A DNA stretch of 64,000 bases from contig CBDFMN010000003.1 in NCBI GenBank assembly GCA_965249685.1, positions 1,116,001 to 1,180,000 on the forward strand. Direction: 5' to 3'. Made by a program: the position numbers and the translations under genes. Shown in pieces: positions 42,542-51,569 of the stretch. The notes under the pieces were generated by a model. The model was not told where the DNA came from, did not search any database, and worked only from the letters and a program-made list of their open reading frames with translations. Origin of the DNA: RH-AL1 sp965249685. Its GTDB lineage: Bacteria; Pseudomonadota; Alphaproteobacteria; Rhizobiales; Beijerinckiaceae. Every line of letters begins with the position of its first letter. Positions within the stretch are counted from its first letter, which is position 1.

Positions 42542-43878
42542 CAGACCGATCGCTCCATCGCCGAACTCTTCTTGGTGTCGCGCATCAGCAGGTAGACCAT
42601 GAGCGAAAGGAAGATCACGCCGGAGAGGTAATAGTAGAACCAGCTCTCGTGTCCCTCATTCTTGAAGTAGAGCGCTATCAGCGGTGCCGTCCCACCGAAG
42701 ATCGACACCGTGAGCGCATAGGGGATGGCGACGCCGGAGGCGCGGATGTTGGTCGGGAACAGCTCGGCTTTGACCACGGCGTTGATCGACGTGTAACCGG
42801 CCGTAAAGACCCAAGCCGCGCAGATCAGCAGAAAAACCAGGACCGGCGACTTCGTGTCCTTCATGGCGCTGAGGATCGGCACCGTCGCCAGGGTGCCGCC
42901 GATTCCAAAGAAGATCAGCAGCGGCTTGCGCCCGACCCGGTCCGACAGGGCGCCGTAGAGAGGTTGGATGCCGGCGGCGAAGAGCAGAGAGAAGAAAATC
43001 ACCACCGTCGTCGTGTCGGGCGAGAGGCCGACCGAGAGCCGCACGTAGGTCTGCATATAGGTGGTGAAGGTATAGAACGCCGCGGTCCCGCCGGCCGTCA
43101 GACCGACGACCAGAAGAAGCTCGCGGGGATAGTTCAGGAGCGTGCGGAGCAGTCCGGTCCCGGTCACGGTCACGCCCTCCGCGCGCGCCTTCTTGAAGAC
43201 GGCCGTCTCCTCCAGGTTGCGGCGCATCACCATCGTGAAGACCGCAAGCATGGCGCCGATGACGAAAGGGATACGCCAGCCCCACGCCTTCAGCTCGGCT
43301 TCGGTGAGGAACACCTTCTGGAGCAGCAGCAGGACGACGATCGCGGTCAGCTGTCCGCCGATCAGCGTCACGTACTGGAAGCTGGTGTGAAAGCCGCGCC
43401 GATGCGGGTCGGCGATCTCCGAAAGGTAGGTCGCGCTCGCCCCGTATTCGCCGCCCAGGCTCAGACCCTCGATGATGCGGGCGGCGGCGAGGATCAGCGG
43501 GGCCGCGAACCCGATCGAGGCGTAGGTGGGCGTGACGGCGATGAGCAGCGAACCAAAGCACATCGCCGCTACCGAAACCGTGAGCGACAGGCGCCGGCCG
43601 TAACGGTCGGCGAGGTAGCCGAACAGCCAGCCGCCGAAGGGCCGGGCGAGGAAGGTCGCGGCGAAGATGACGGCCGCGTTCAACTGCTGGACGACGGGAT
43701 CGCTGCTGGGGAAGAAGGCCGGCGCGAAGTACAGCGCGAAGGCCGTGTAGGCGTAGAAATCGTACCACTCGACCAGATTGCCCAGCGAGCCGATAACGAT
43801 GTCGCGCATCCGGTGCTTGCGCTCGAGCGGAGTCTCGTATCCGAAGCCGTGCGGTTCGGCTGCCGTTAGATCTGCCAT
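42541..43878 (-). CDS. MFS metabolite:proton symporter (KgtP/ProP-like)
   Basis: Twelve-helix inner-membrane carrier (445 residues) of the metabolite:H+ symporter branch. Characteristic motifs are GNLVEWYDFYAYTAFALYFAPAFFP near residue 32, the loop-2 motif GYLADRYGRRLSL, and RIIEGLSLGGEYGASATYLSE. Family members take up dicarboxylates, alpha-ketoglutarate or betaine/proline; the exact substrate is not predictable. It is coupled to the GST gene downstream. Confidence 0.9.
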   Translation of the reverse strand: MADLTAAEPHGFGYETPLERKHRMRDIVIGSLGNLVEWYDFYAYTAFALYFAPAFFPSSDPVVQQLNAAVIFAATFLARPFGGWLFGYLADRYGRRLSLTVSVAAMCFGSLLIAVTPTYASIGFAAPLILAAARIIEGLSLGGEYGASATYLSEIADPHRRGFHTSFQYVTLIGGQLTAIVVLLLLQKVFLTEAELKAWGWRIPFVIGAMLAVFTMVMRRNLEETAVFKKARAEGVTVTGTGLLRTLLNYPRELLLVVGLTAGGTAAFYTFTTYMQTYVRLSVGLSPDTTTVVIFFSLLFAAGIQPLYGALSDRVGRKPLLIFFGIGGTLATVPILSAMKDTKSPVLVFLLICAAWVFTAGYTSINAVVKAELFPTNIRASGVAIPYALTVSIFGGTAPLIALYFKNEGHESWFYYYLSGVIFLSLMVYLLMRDTKKSSAMERSV

Positions 43879-43975
43879 CGCCTCGTCCTGACTATCTTAT
43901 TTCCGCCACGATCTTCTATGGATGGGGACGCGGGGGCAAGACAAGCTTTTGTCCTAGTGTCGGCAGGTAGGTCGC

Positions 43976-45028
43976 TCAGCCACCCGCCGCCGCGCTCCGC
44001 GCGCGGTTGAGCGCCGGTCCGAGCGGGCCGGGCACGCTGCCATCGAAGAACTCGGGAGGGGCGATGGCCGTCAGCCCCGACCGGTGACGCGCGACGACTG
44101 CGGTCTCGCGCAGGGCGTAGAAGTCCACCACGCGCCGGTTACCGCCCAAGGCGGGCGCCGCCTCGAAGGCGGCTGGCGAGGTCAGGCGGGACAGGAGGAT
44201 GAGCGAGCCGCCGTCCGCCGTCATCGCCGCCTGCTCCAGGAGCGGCCCGATCGCCGCGGGCGCCACGAGGTGCGCCCCGGGTTGCGCGTCGCAGGCGCGC
44301 AGGAAGGCGGCGGCGGCGAAAGGCCCGTGCAGCGTCAGGCTCGACGCGCCGATCAGCGCCGCGAAGGGGCCGCCGACGAGCCCGGCCAGGGTCGCCGGGA
44401 CGATCGTCGAGAGGAGCGGCTTGGAGGGCTCGATCCCCGCTTGGTCGACGAGCGCCAGCGCCGCCGCGAACAGCGGACCCTGACCGTGCGCCACGGGGAT
44501 GGCCGACCCGGCCTCGAAGGTCAGGATCGTAGCGGCTTCGCTGTCGAAGCGCGCAGCATCGCGCGGCGCGATGGCCAGTAGCGCGGCAGGCGAGAAGTCG
44601 GCCGCGCCATCGACGCATCCGGGACCGAGCGTCGCCACCAGGCGAATGCCGTCCGACAAGGCGGCCGCGGACAGATAAGCCTCGCCGAGATCCTCCCCGC
44701 CAAAGGACGTCGGCCCGACGAGCGCGGCGGCCGCCGCCCCCTTGGCCTGCGCCGCCCATTCGGCCGGCGGCAGGCCACAGGACGTCAGCGCCGGCTCCAA
44801 GCCAGCGCGGAGGGCCGCGAAAAGCGCCGTCAGCGAGGCGACACCGAAGTCCATGGCCAGCAGCACCCGTTCGCCCGCCTGCAGGCCGCATTGACGAAAC
44901 TGTCCGGCAGCCGCCTGCACGAGGCTCGCGAAGGCGCGGCCGGTGAGGGCCTGCGCGTCGTCGCGCACGAGGACCGCGTCCGGGCAGTCCTGCAGGGAGG
45001 CGCGCAGCAGCGCGTCGAGCCCCGGCAT
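43976..45028 (-). CDS. degenerate AMP-binding (acyl-CoA synthetase-like) protein
   Basis: A 350-residue protein with the fold pattern of the N-terminal part of acyl-CoA synthetases (LTGRAFASLVQAAAGQFRQCGLQAGERVLLAMD; LFAALRAGLEPALTSCGLPP). The ATP-binding TSGTTGxPK loop is not recognisable (LTFEAGSAIPVAHGQGPLF at that place), and the whole C-terminal lid domain is missing. Ligase activity is therefore doubtful. A TTG overlapping the stop of the upstream binding-protein gene is an alternative start to ATG 45028, so the two are probably translationally coupled. Confidence 0.7.
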   Translation of the reverse strand: MPGLDALLRASLQDCPDAVLVRDDAQALTGRAFASLVQAAAGQFRQCGLQAGERVLLAMDFGVASLTALFAALRAGLEPALTSCGLPPAEWAAQAKGAAAAALVGPTSFGGEDLGEAYLSAAALSDGIRLVATLGPGCVDGAADFSPAALLAIAPRDAARFDSEAATILTFEAGSAIPVAHGQGPLFAAALALVDQAGIEPSKPLLSTIVPATLAGLVGGPFAALIGASSLTLHGPFAAAAFLRACDAQPGAHLVAPAAIGPLLEQAAMTADGGSLILLSRLTSPAAFEAAPALGGNRRVVDFYALRETAVVARHRSGLTAIAPPEFFDGSVPGPLGPALNRARSAAAGG

Positions 45029-45060
45029 GGCGCGCGCGGCCACGCCGCCGTCCTGCTCGC

Positions 45061-46896
45061 TCAAGGCGCCGTCCTCCACCAGGTGTCGAAGGTCGCCGAC
45101 ACCGGCGCGCCGTAACGCGGCGTCGCCGCGGGATGCGCGAGGTTGGCCTTGGCCGCCACCCATTGCCCCGAAGCGTGGAACAACGGCACGATATACGACC
45201 CCGACAGCAGCACCCGGTCGTAGGCGCGGACCGCCGTGAAGAAATCCTCGCGGGAATTGGCGGCGAGCATGGCGTCGATGAGCCCGTCGATCGCAGGATT
45301 GCGCGCGCCCGCCAAGTTGAACGACGCCTCCTGGTCCGCACTCGCCGAACCCCAGCGCGAGCGCTGCTCGTTGCCCGGCGAGGACGAGGCGATCCAGGCA
45401 CCGAGCATCACGTCGAAATCGAACTTCTGACGGCGGCGTTGGTACTGCCCCTCGTCGACGAGGCGCACGCTGGCCTCGACGCCGATGCGGCGCAACCCGC
45501 TTCCGTAAGCCAGGGCGAGGCGCTCCTGCGAGCGGTCCTTGACCATGATCTCGAACGTCAGCGGTGCGCCGTCCTTGACCAGGCGACCCTCGTGCAGGGC
45601 GTAGCCCACCTGCGCGAGGAGGGCCAGCGCCTCCCTGGCGCCGGCCCGGTCCTCGCCCGAGCCGTCGCTGACGGGCGGCACGCGTGTCCCGGCCAACACG
45701 TCGGGCGCGACCGCGTCCGGGTAAGGGGCGAGCAGCTTGCGCTCCGCGTCACTCGCGGGACGGCCGACGGAGGCCAACTCCGAACCGTCGAAGAAGCTGT
45801 TGGTGCGCGTGTAGAGGCCGCTGAACAACTTGGCGTTGATCCACTCGAAGTCGAAGACGAGGCCGAGCGCCGTCCGCACCCGTATGTCGGCAAAGAGCGG
45901 ACGGCGCTCGTTGAAGACGAAACCTTCCATTCCCTTTGGACCACCGATCGGCAGGGTCTCGCGCCGCACCCTGCCCTCGCGCAACGCGGGGAAGCCGTAG
46001 GCGCCGGCCCAGCGCTGCGGATTGGTCTCGATGCGCGCGTCGATGACGCCGGCCTTGAACGCCTCGAACAGCGCATTCTCGTCACGGAAGTACTCGAGGT
46101 CGATCTCGTCGAAATTATAGAGCCCGCGCTGCGTCGGCAGGTCCTTGCCCCAATAGTCACGGTCCCTGACGAGGGTGAGCCGCGTGCCAGGCGCGACGGC
46201 GGTGATCCGGTAGGGACCGGTGCCCACGGGCAGCTTGAGGCTCGACCTTTCGAAAGTGGCGGGGTCGACGGCGCGCTGCGAGAGCACAGGCATCAAAGCG
46301 AGGATCAGCGGCAGTTCGCGGTCCCTGGACCCCGCGAGGTCGAAACGCACGGTCATCGGGTCGGGCGCGGTGGCGGCCTTGACCATGGCGTAGGGGGACC
46401 GCTGCTGCGGCCGGCCTTTGCGTTTCAGGAGGTCGAAGGTGAAAAGGACGTCCTGCGCCGTGACCGCGGTGCCGTCCTGGAAGCGAGCGCGCGGATCGAG
46501 GTGGAAGGTGGCGTAGGAGCGCGCCGCATCGGTCTCGACCGATTGCGCGACGAGGCCGTAGAGGCTGAACGGCTCGTCGAGCGAGCGCGTCATCAGGGTC
46601 TGGTAGACGTTGCCATTGATCCCCTGCGCGGTCGAGCCGGCTTTGACGTTGAACGGGTTGAGGCTGTCGAACGTGCCCTCGAGACCAAGGACGAGCTTGC
46701 CGCCCTTGGGCGCTCGCGGATCGGCGTAGGGCAGGTGGTCGAAGTTCGGAGCGAGGGCCGGCGCGCCGTACATGGCAATGGCACCCCCGCGCAGGGGGTC
46801 GGCCGAGCCTCGCGCCGGCAAAAGCGCCAGGGTCAGGACCGCGACGAGCCGGACCAGCTTCGAGCGTGAGGCGGGGGAGCGGGGTGGCGGGACCAT
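45061..46896 (-). CDS. YejA-like ABC transporter substrate-binding protein (family 5)
   Basis: Periplasmic solute-binding protein of 611 residues with a cleavable signal peptide (ending PARGSADP, about residue 33). The family-5 core is clear: AMYGAPALAPNFDHLPYADPRAPKGGKLVLG, DSLNPFNVKG-like DSLNPFNVKAG, and FHLDPRARFQDGTAVTAQDVLFTF. YejA-type proteins bind peptides such as microcin C. No permease or ATPase genes adjoin; the next gene is an AMP-binding-like protein instead. Confidence 0.92.
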   Translation of the reverse strand: MVPPPRSPASRSKLVRLVAVLTLALLPARGSADPLRGGAIAMYGAPALAPNFDHLPYADPRAPKGGKLVLGLEGTFDSLNPFNVKAGSTAQGINGNVYQTLMTRSLDEPFSLYGLVAQSVETDAARSYATFHLDPRARFQDGTAVTAQDVLFTFDLLKRKGRPQQRSPYAMVKAATAPDPMTVRFDLAGSRDRELPLILALMPVLSQRAVDPATFERSSLKLPVGTGPYRITAVAPGTRLTLVRDRDYWGKDLPTQRGLYNFDEIDLEYFRDENALFEAFKAGVIDARIETNPQRWAGAYGFPALREGRVRRETLPIGGPKGMEGFVFNERRPLFADIRVRTALGLVFDFEWINAKLFSGLYTRTNSFFDGSELASVGRPASDAERKLLAPYPDAVAPDVLAGTRVPPVSDGSGEDRAGAREALALLAQVGYALHEGRLVKDGAPLTFEIMVKDRSQERLALAYGSGLRRIGVEASVRLVDEGQYQRRRQKFDFDVMLGAWIASSSPGNEQRSRWGSASADQEASFNLAGARNPAIDGLIDAMLAANSREDFFTAVRAYDRVLLSGSYIVPLFHASGQWVAAKANLAHPAATPRYGAPVSATFDTWWRTAP

Positions 46897-47173
46897 GTCG
46901 CCCTCCTAGACGATCCCACGCTGATTCGCATGGGTCTCCTGTGCGGCCCCGCCTCGCCGCGGCCAAGCACGAAACGCGATGGCTTCCCCGGCGGGACGTC
47001 CTCGACTATAGAGGGCTGGTGCCGTCAACTTGTCGCCCCAATGCGAGTTGATGAGCGCTGTGTTCTCCCCAACGGCGCCCCGCCGCACCGCGCCCGGACC
47101 CGTCCACCTCGCTCCGCGACCCCCCGGCGATCTCTCGGCCACATGGCGCGAGCGCCCGACCACAGAGGACCCC

Positions 47174-47959
47174 ATGTCGTTTTCGATCCCGCGACTGCTC
47201 ACTCTCGCCCTCCTCGGCTCATGTGTCGCGGTGGCTCCGTTGATGGCCGCACCGCCCGCCAAGAAGAAGCCCGCCCCGGCGGCGACCGCGCCCGAGACGG
47301 AGGCCCCCCCGGCGGCCGCCCCGGCCGGCCAGGACGCCGGCGCTTCCGCCGCCGGCGGCGCCCAGCAGGCCGGCAGCGGCCACCTCGACCTCATCCCCAC
47401 GCAGAACGACTGGACGAAGGTCTGCGGCAAGGACCAGGCGGCTGGCAAGGAAGTTTGCTACACCACCCGCGACTTCAGCGCCGCGGCCAACCAGCCTCCG
47501 GTCTTGGCGTTGGCCGTCTATGACGTGAAGGGTGACGACACCCGCATCATCCGCATGCTGATGCCGATCGGCCTGATGCTGCGGCCCGGCTTCCGCTTCT
47601 CGGTCGATAAGGGCGCAACCACCGACGGCGCCTTCGAGATCTGCTTTCCGAACGGCTGTTTCGCCGAGGCTAAGGTGAAGGGGACCACCACCGACTCGAT
47701 GAAGAAGGCGACGGCGCTCAACGTCAGCGTCCGCAACCAGAAGAACGAGCAGGTGGATTTCGCCGTACCGCTCGCCGGCTTCGGCAAGGCCTTCGACGGC
47801 CCGGCCATCGACCCCAAGGTGCTGCAGGAGCAGCAGGCCAAGCTCCAGGCCGAGTTGCAGAAGCGGGCCGAGGACGAGCGCAAGAAGCTCGAGGCCCAGC
47901 AACCGGCGGCTAACCCGACGGGTGGGGCGACCATGGCCCCGCCGCCGGCAGCCAAGTAA
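47174..47959 (+). CDS. invasion-associated locus B (IalB) family protein
   Basis: Exported protein of 261 residues: a signal peptide (to about residue 25, AVAPLMAA), then an Ala/Pro-rich low-complexity stretch. The IalB domain follows, with paired Cys in KVCGKDQAAGKEVCY and FEICFPNGCF. The C-terminal 45 residues are a charged coiled coil (LQEQQAKLQAELQKRAEDERKKLEAQQ) followed by Pro/Ala. IalB proteins occur in many non-pathogenic alphaproteobacteria and their role there is unknown. A hairpin terminator follows. Confidence 0.9.
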   Translation: MSFSIPRLLTLALLGSCVAVAPLMAAPPAKKKPAPAATAPETEAPPAAAPAGQDAGASAAGGAQQAGSGHLDLIPTQNDWTKVCGKDQAAGKEVCYTTRDFSAAANQPPVLALAVYDVKGDDTRIIRMLMPIGLMLRPGFRFSVDKGATTDGAFEICFPNGCFAEAKVKGTTTDSMKKATALNVSVRNQKNEQVDFAVPLAGFGKAFDGPAIDPKVLQEQQAKLQAELQKRAEDERKKLEAQQPAANPTGGATMAPPPAAK

Positions 47960-47969
47960 CGATCGAAGC

Positions 47970-47999
47970 GGGGGCAGTCGCCGATACGGCGCTGCCCCC
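47970..47999 (+). terminator. hairpin terminator after the ialB-like gene
   Basis: GGGGGCAG...CGCCG pairs with CGGCG...CTGCCCCC around ATA, with one bulged T, 10 bp after the stop codon. The 3' flank (CTTCG) has only a short T-run, so efficiency is uncertain. Confidence 0.6.
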
Positions 48000-48001
48000 T
48001 T

Positions 48002-48047
48002 CGAGTCTCGCCTTGGATTATCGACGAGTCTCGCCTTGGATTATCGA
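48002..48047. repeat. perfect tandem duplication of a 23-bp unit
   Basis: Positions 48002-48024 and 48025-48047 are identical, 23 bp each, directly adjacent, in the intergenic region after the ialB terminator. It looks like a recent slippage duplication; no function is evident. Confidence 0.9.
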
Positions 48048-48131
48048 TGATCGGCAGGGGCGCACCGCCTATGCCGACACCGTTGTTCTCCTTTGGGACC
48101 GCCGCGCCGGGCGCGTTCAGGCCTCACCGCC

Positions 48132-48461
48132 TCAGTTCATGCGGGCGGTCTTGACCTGATACACGCCATCGTTTGCCCGCACGAACATCTCGTCGACCTG
48201 CGGATGCCGCACGGGGTCTCCGGACGTATCGGCCAACAGGTTCTGCTCGGAGACGTAGGCGAGGTACTCGGTGTCGTCGTTCTCGGCGTACAGGTGGTAG
48301 AACGGCTGGTCCTTGCGCGGCCGGACGTCCTCCGGGATCGCCTCCCACCATTCGTCGGTGTTGGCGAAGACGGGATCGACGTCATAGACGATCCCCCGGA
48401 AGGCATATTTGCGATGCTTGACGATCTGACCGATACCGAACTTGGCAAGTTGTCGCTTCAT
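48132..48461 (-). CDS. hspQ: heat-shock protein HspQ (YccV family)
   Basis: Protein of 109 residues, KRQLAKFGIGQIVKHRKYAFRGIVYDVDPVF at the start and QPFYHLYAENDDTEYLAYVSEQNLL in the middle, the YccV/HspQ beta fold. HspQ binds hemimethylated DNA in vitro and modulates Lon proteolysis in enterobacteria. The ATG at 48461 is preferred over a GTG three codons upstream. The gene stands alone, divergent from nnr. Confidence 0.93.
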   Translation of the reverse strand: MKRQLAKFGIGQIVKHRKYAFRGIVYDVDPVFANTDEWWEAIPEDVRPRKDQPFYHLYAENDDTEYLAYVSEQNLLADTSGDPVRHPQVDEMFVRANDGVYQVKTARMN

Positions 48462-48625
48462 AGATCCCACTGCATCTCGAGCGCGCTCGATGTATCAAAC
48501 GTGTTTGGCACCGCGGCCTCGGGCCCATCCCGGCGGCGTTCTGGGGCGCTATATGCCCCGTCAGCGTGCATTTTCCTGCCCAGGATGGCAATACTGCGGC
48601 TTCTGACGGGCGGGCGCGTTTGCAA

Positions 48626-50215
48626 ATGACGTTAACCGGCATCGAGATCCCCTTGCAGCGGACCGATTTTCCGAGCGAGCTGTTGCTGCCGGTCGAGATG
48701 GCGAGCGTGGACCGGCGCGCCGCAGCCCAGCCCGGCGCAGCGCTCATGGATCGCGCCGGCGAGGCGGTCGCGCAGGTCGCCGTCCGCCTCCTGGGCGATT
48801 TCCAGCCGGGCCGACGCGTCGCGGTATTCTGCGGGCCGGGCAACAACGGGGGCGACGGGTTCGTCGCCGCCCGCATGCTTGCCGCACGTGGCTGCGACGT
48901 GCAGCTCGGCCTGCTCGGCGAACGCGACGCGCTCAAGGGCGATGCCGCCACGGCGGCCGCCACCTGGACGGGCCCCGTGGCCACGCTGGAGGCGGTGGAG
49001 CTCGAGGGCGTCGACCTCGTGGTCGACGCCCTGTTTGGCGCCGGACTGAGCCGCGACCTCGACGGCGCCGCCCTCGCGCTGGTCGTGCGACTCAACGCCT
49101 GGACGAAACGAACCGGTGGGCCGGTGCTCGCCGTCGACGTCCCCTCGGGCATCGATGGGGCGAGCGGTCGCGTCCGCGGCGTGGCCGTGGCCGCGACCGC
49201 CACCGTGACGTTCTTCCGGCTGAAGCCCGGGCACATCCTCCTGCCCGGACGGCTGGCCTGCGGCGCACTCACGCTCGCCGACATCGGCATCGACCCGCGA
49301 CTCCTGGCGGAGGTGGCGCCCCGCGCGTTCCTCAACGCCCCCGCCCTGTGGGTCGCCCGCTGGCCGGTGCCGGCGATCACCGGCCACAAGTACCTGCGCG
49401 GCCACGCGGTGGTCGTCTCCGGCCCCCTCGCCCAGACGGGCGCGGCCCGGCTCGCAGCCCGCGGCGCGTTGCGGGCGGGCGCGGGGCTCGTCACCGTTCT
49501 TACGCCGGCGGCCGCCTTGGCCGTCCATGCGGGCGCCCTCACGGCGGTCATGACGCGGGTCTGCGACAGCGCCGATGATCTCGACGACATCCTGACCGAC
49601 GGACGCAAGAACGCGATCGTGCTGGGCCCCGGCCTCGGTATCGGAGACGACACCCGCGACTTGGTTCTGGGCGCGCTCGCCAGCACGTCGGCCGAGCCGG
49701 AGGAAGACGAGCCGCCGCGCGGCGTGGTGCTTGACGCCGACGCCCTGGCGAGCTTCGCCAAGATGCCCGAGGTGCTGTTCGCCGCGATCGCCGGCAGCCG
49801 GCACGCGAGCGTGCTAACGCCGCACGACGGCGAATTCGCGAAACTGTTCGCGGCGATCGCCGGAGAAGGCCTGCCGAAGCTGGAGCGCGCGCGGCAGGCC
49901 GCCGCCGCAAGTGGCGCGTACGTGGTGCTGAAGGGCGCGGATACGGTCGTCGCCGCGCCGGACGGCCGCGCCTCGATCGCGGCGAGCGAAGCGCCTTGGC
50001 TGGCCACGGCCGGGTCCGGCGACGTGCTCAGCGGCATGATCGCCAGCCTGCTGGCACAGGGGATGCCGCCCTTCGAGGCGGCTTCGGCCGCGGTGTGGAT
50101 GCATGCGGATGCCGCGCGCCGTTTCGGCCCGGGCCTCATTTCCGAGGACATCCCCGAGATGCTGCCCCAGGTGTTCGCACAGCTTATGGGCGACCATCCG
50201 GGCGCAGCACACTAG
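48626..50215 (+). CDS. nnr: bifunctional NAD(P)H-hydrate epimerase / ADP-dependent NAD(P)H-hydrate dehydratase
   Basis: Metabolite-repair enzyme (529 residues) that restores damaged hydrated NAD(P)H. The N-terminal YjeF epimerase domain (about 1-215) has CGPGNNGGDGFVAARML and VDALFGAGLSRDL. The C-terminal dehydratase domain (about 225-529) is a ribokinase-like fold with VLDADAL, LTPHDGEFAKLF and the GSGDVLSGMIASLLAQG motif. I start at ATG 48626; a GTG 20 codons earlier is possible. Confidence 0.95.
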   Translation: MTLTGIEIPLQRTDFPSELLLPVEMASVDRRAAAQPGAALMDRAGEAVAQVAVRLLGDFQPGRRVAVFCGPGNNGGDGFVAARMLAARGCDVQLGLLGERDALKGDAATAAATWTGPVATLEAVELEGVDLVVDALFGAGLSRDLDGAALALVVRLNAWTKRTGGPVLAVDVPSGIDGASGRVRGVAVAATATVTFFRLKPGHILLPGRLACGALTLADIGIDPRLLAEVAPRAFLNAPALWVARWPVPAITGHKYLRGHAVVVSGPLAQTGAARLAARGALRAGAGLVTVLTPAAALAVHAGALTAVMTRVCDSADDLDDILTDGRKNAIVLGPGLGIGDDTRDLVLGALASTSAEPEEDEPPRGVVLDADALASFAKMPEVLFAAIAGSRHASVLTPHDGEFAKLFAAIAGEGLPKLERARQAAAASGAYVVLKGADTVVAAPDGRASIAASEAPWLATAGSGDVLSGMIASLLAQGMPPFEAASAAVWMHADAARRFGPGLISEDIPEMLPQVFAQLMGDHPGAAH

Positions 50216-50438
50216 CGGCGAGAGTCTCGCCGACCGTTTGTTTGCCCGGCTCACCGAACGAAACGCCGCGATCTCCTGGACCTTCGCCGGCTCCGCTCGG
50301 TCTTCCACAGATCGCAGGGATGTCATTTCCCCGGCCCGACCCCACATGCTCTCTGCGGCCCTCGTGCTCCAAAGGGCCTCAATTCCATGGTCGATCCCAC
50401 GCGACCCTTGAGCACGAATCGCCGGACAGACGTCGAGA

Positions 50439-51569
50439 ATGCGCGAACCGAACGAAATCGATTTCTGGCGCGGCTTCGCGCTCGTGACGATTTTCGTCAA
50501 CCACATCCCCGGCAATTTCGTCGAGCGCTTCAGCTACCGCAACCTGTCCCTCTCGGATTCGGCGGAGCTGTTCGTGCTGCTCGCGGGCTGGTCCATGCGG
50601 TTGTCCATCGACAACCCAAAGCGGCCGTTGACCGCCAGCGCCGTCGTGTACCGGCTGTGGAGCCGTGCGTTCACGCTCTATGTCGCGCAGACCTTTATCA
50701 CGGAATTGGCGATCTTCATTCTCGCCGCCGCCTCCGTGTGGCTCGACGCCCCGTTCCTGCTCGACTGGCACAACGTCGGCGCCGTGTTCCGCGAGCCGAT
50801 CGAGGCGCATATCGGCCTCGTGCTGCTGACGCACCAGCTCGGCTACTTCAACATTCTGCCGCTCTACGTGGTGCTGATGGCCGGGGCGCCGGCGATCGCG
50901 CTGATCTATCGGGCGATGCCGGCGCTGCTGTTGCCGCTGTCCGTCGGCCTCTACGTCCTCACGTTGGCGCTCGGGATCAATCTCCACTCATGGCCGACCG
51001 AAGGCACCTGGTTCTTTTCGCCGACGGCATGGCAGCTCATCTACGTCCTGGGCTTTCTCCTCGCGGGCAGAACCACCGATCTCGGCGCCTTCGCCCGGCG
51101 CCACCGCACGGTGCTGCGGTGGCTGGCGATGCCGATCGTCGCGCTCGGCGTGATCATCGCCTCGACGCGCTACTTCCCCGACCTGATCACCCTGCCCCAT
51201 CCCCATCTGTTCTTCATCGTCTTCGACAAGACCTTCCTATCGCCGGACCGGCTAATACACATGCTCGCGCTCTGCGCCCTGGTCGGGGGCGCCTACGACA
51301 CCCTGGCGAAATGGATACCGAACTTTGCGCGATTTCTCGCCATGCTGGGGCGCAATTCGCTTAATGTCTTCTGCGCGGGGTCTCTGCTAGGGCTCTGCGG
51401 CCAGATCGTCCGCTATGTCTATGGGGGAAGCGTTGTCATCGACGTCGTCTTGTTTTCGGTCGGCGTCGCGATCATGGCGCTCATCGCATGGATGACGGAA
51501 TGGCGCACAAGGGCCAAGGCCGCGCAAGCCGCTACATCAGCTATGCCCTCGCCTGCGCCCTCGGCCTGA
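50439..51569 (+). CDS. OpgC-family membrane protein
   Basis: Polytopic inner-membrane protein of 376 residues (about ten helices). It begins MREPNEIDFWRGFALVTIFVNHIPGNFVERFSYRNLSLSDSAELFVLLAGWSM, the acyltransferase-like N-terminus of OpgC, the enzyme that succinylates osmoregulated periplasmic glucans in alphaproteobacteria. The conserved His near residue 22 may be catalytic. No opgG/opgH lies nearby. Its 3' end overlaps an SGNH-hydrolase gene by 82 bp, suggesting a joint role in modifying an exported polymer. Confidence 0.88.
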   Translation: MREPNEIDFWRGFALVTIFVNHIPGNFVERFSYRNLSLSDSAELFVLLAGWSMRLSIDNPKRPLTASAVVYRLWSRAFTLYVAQTFITELAIFILAAASVWLDAPFLLDWHNVGAVFREPIEAHIGLVLLTHQLGYFNILPLYVVLMAGAPAIALIYRAMPALLLPLSVGLYVLTLALGINLHSWPTEGTWFFSPTAWQLIYVLGFLLAGRTTDLGAFARRHRTVLRWLAMPIVALGVIIASTRYFPDLITLPHPHLFFIVFDKTFLSPDRLIHMLALCALVGGAYDTLAKWIPNFARFLAMLGRNSLNVFCAGSLLGLCGQIVRYVYGGSVVIDVVLFSVGVAIMALIAWMTEWRTRAKAAQAATSAMPSPAPSA

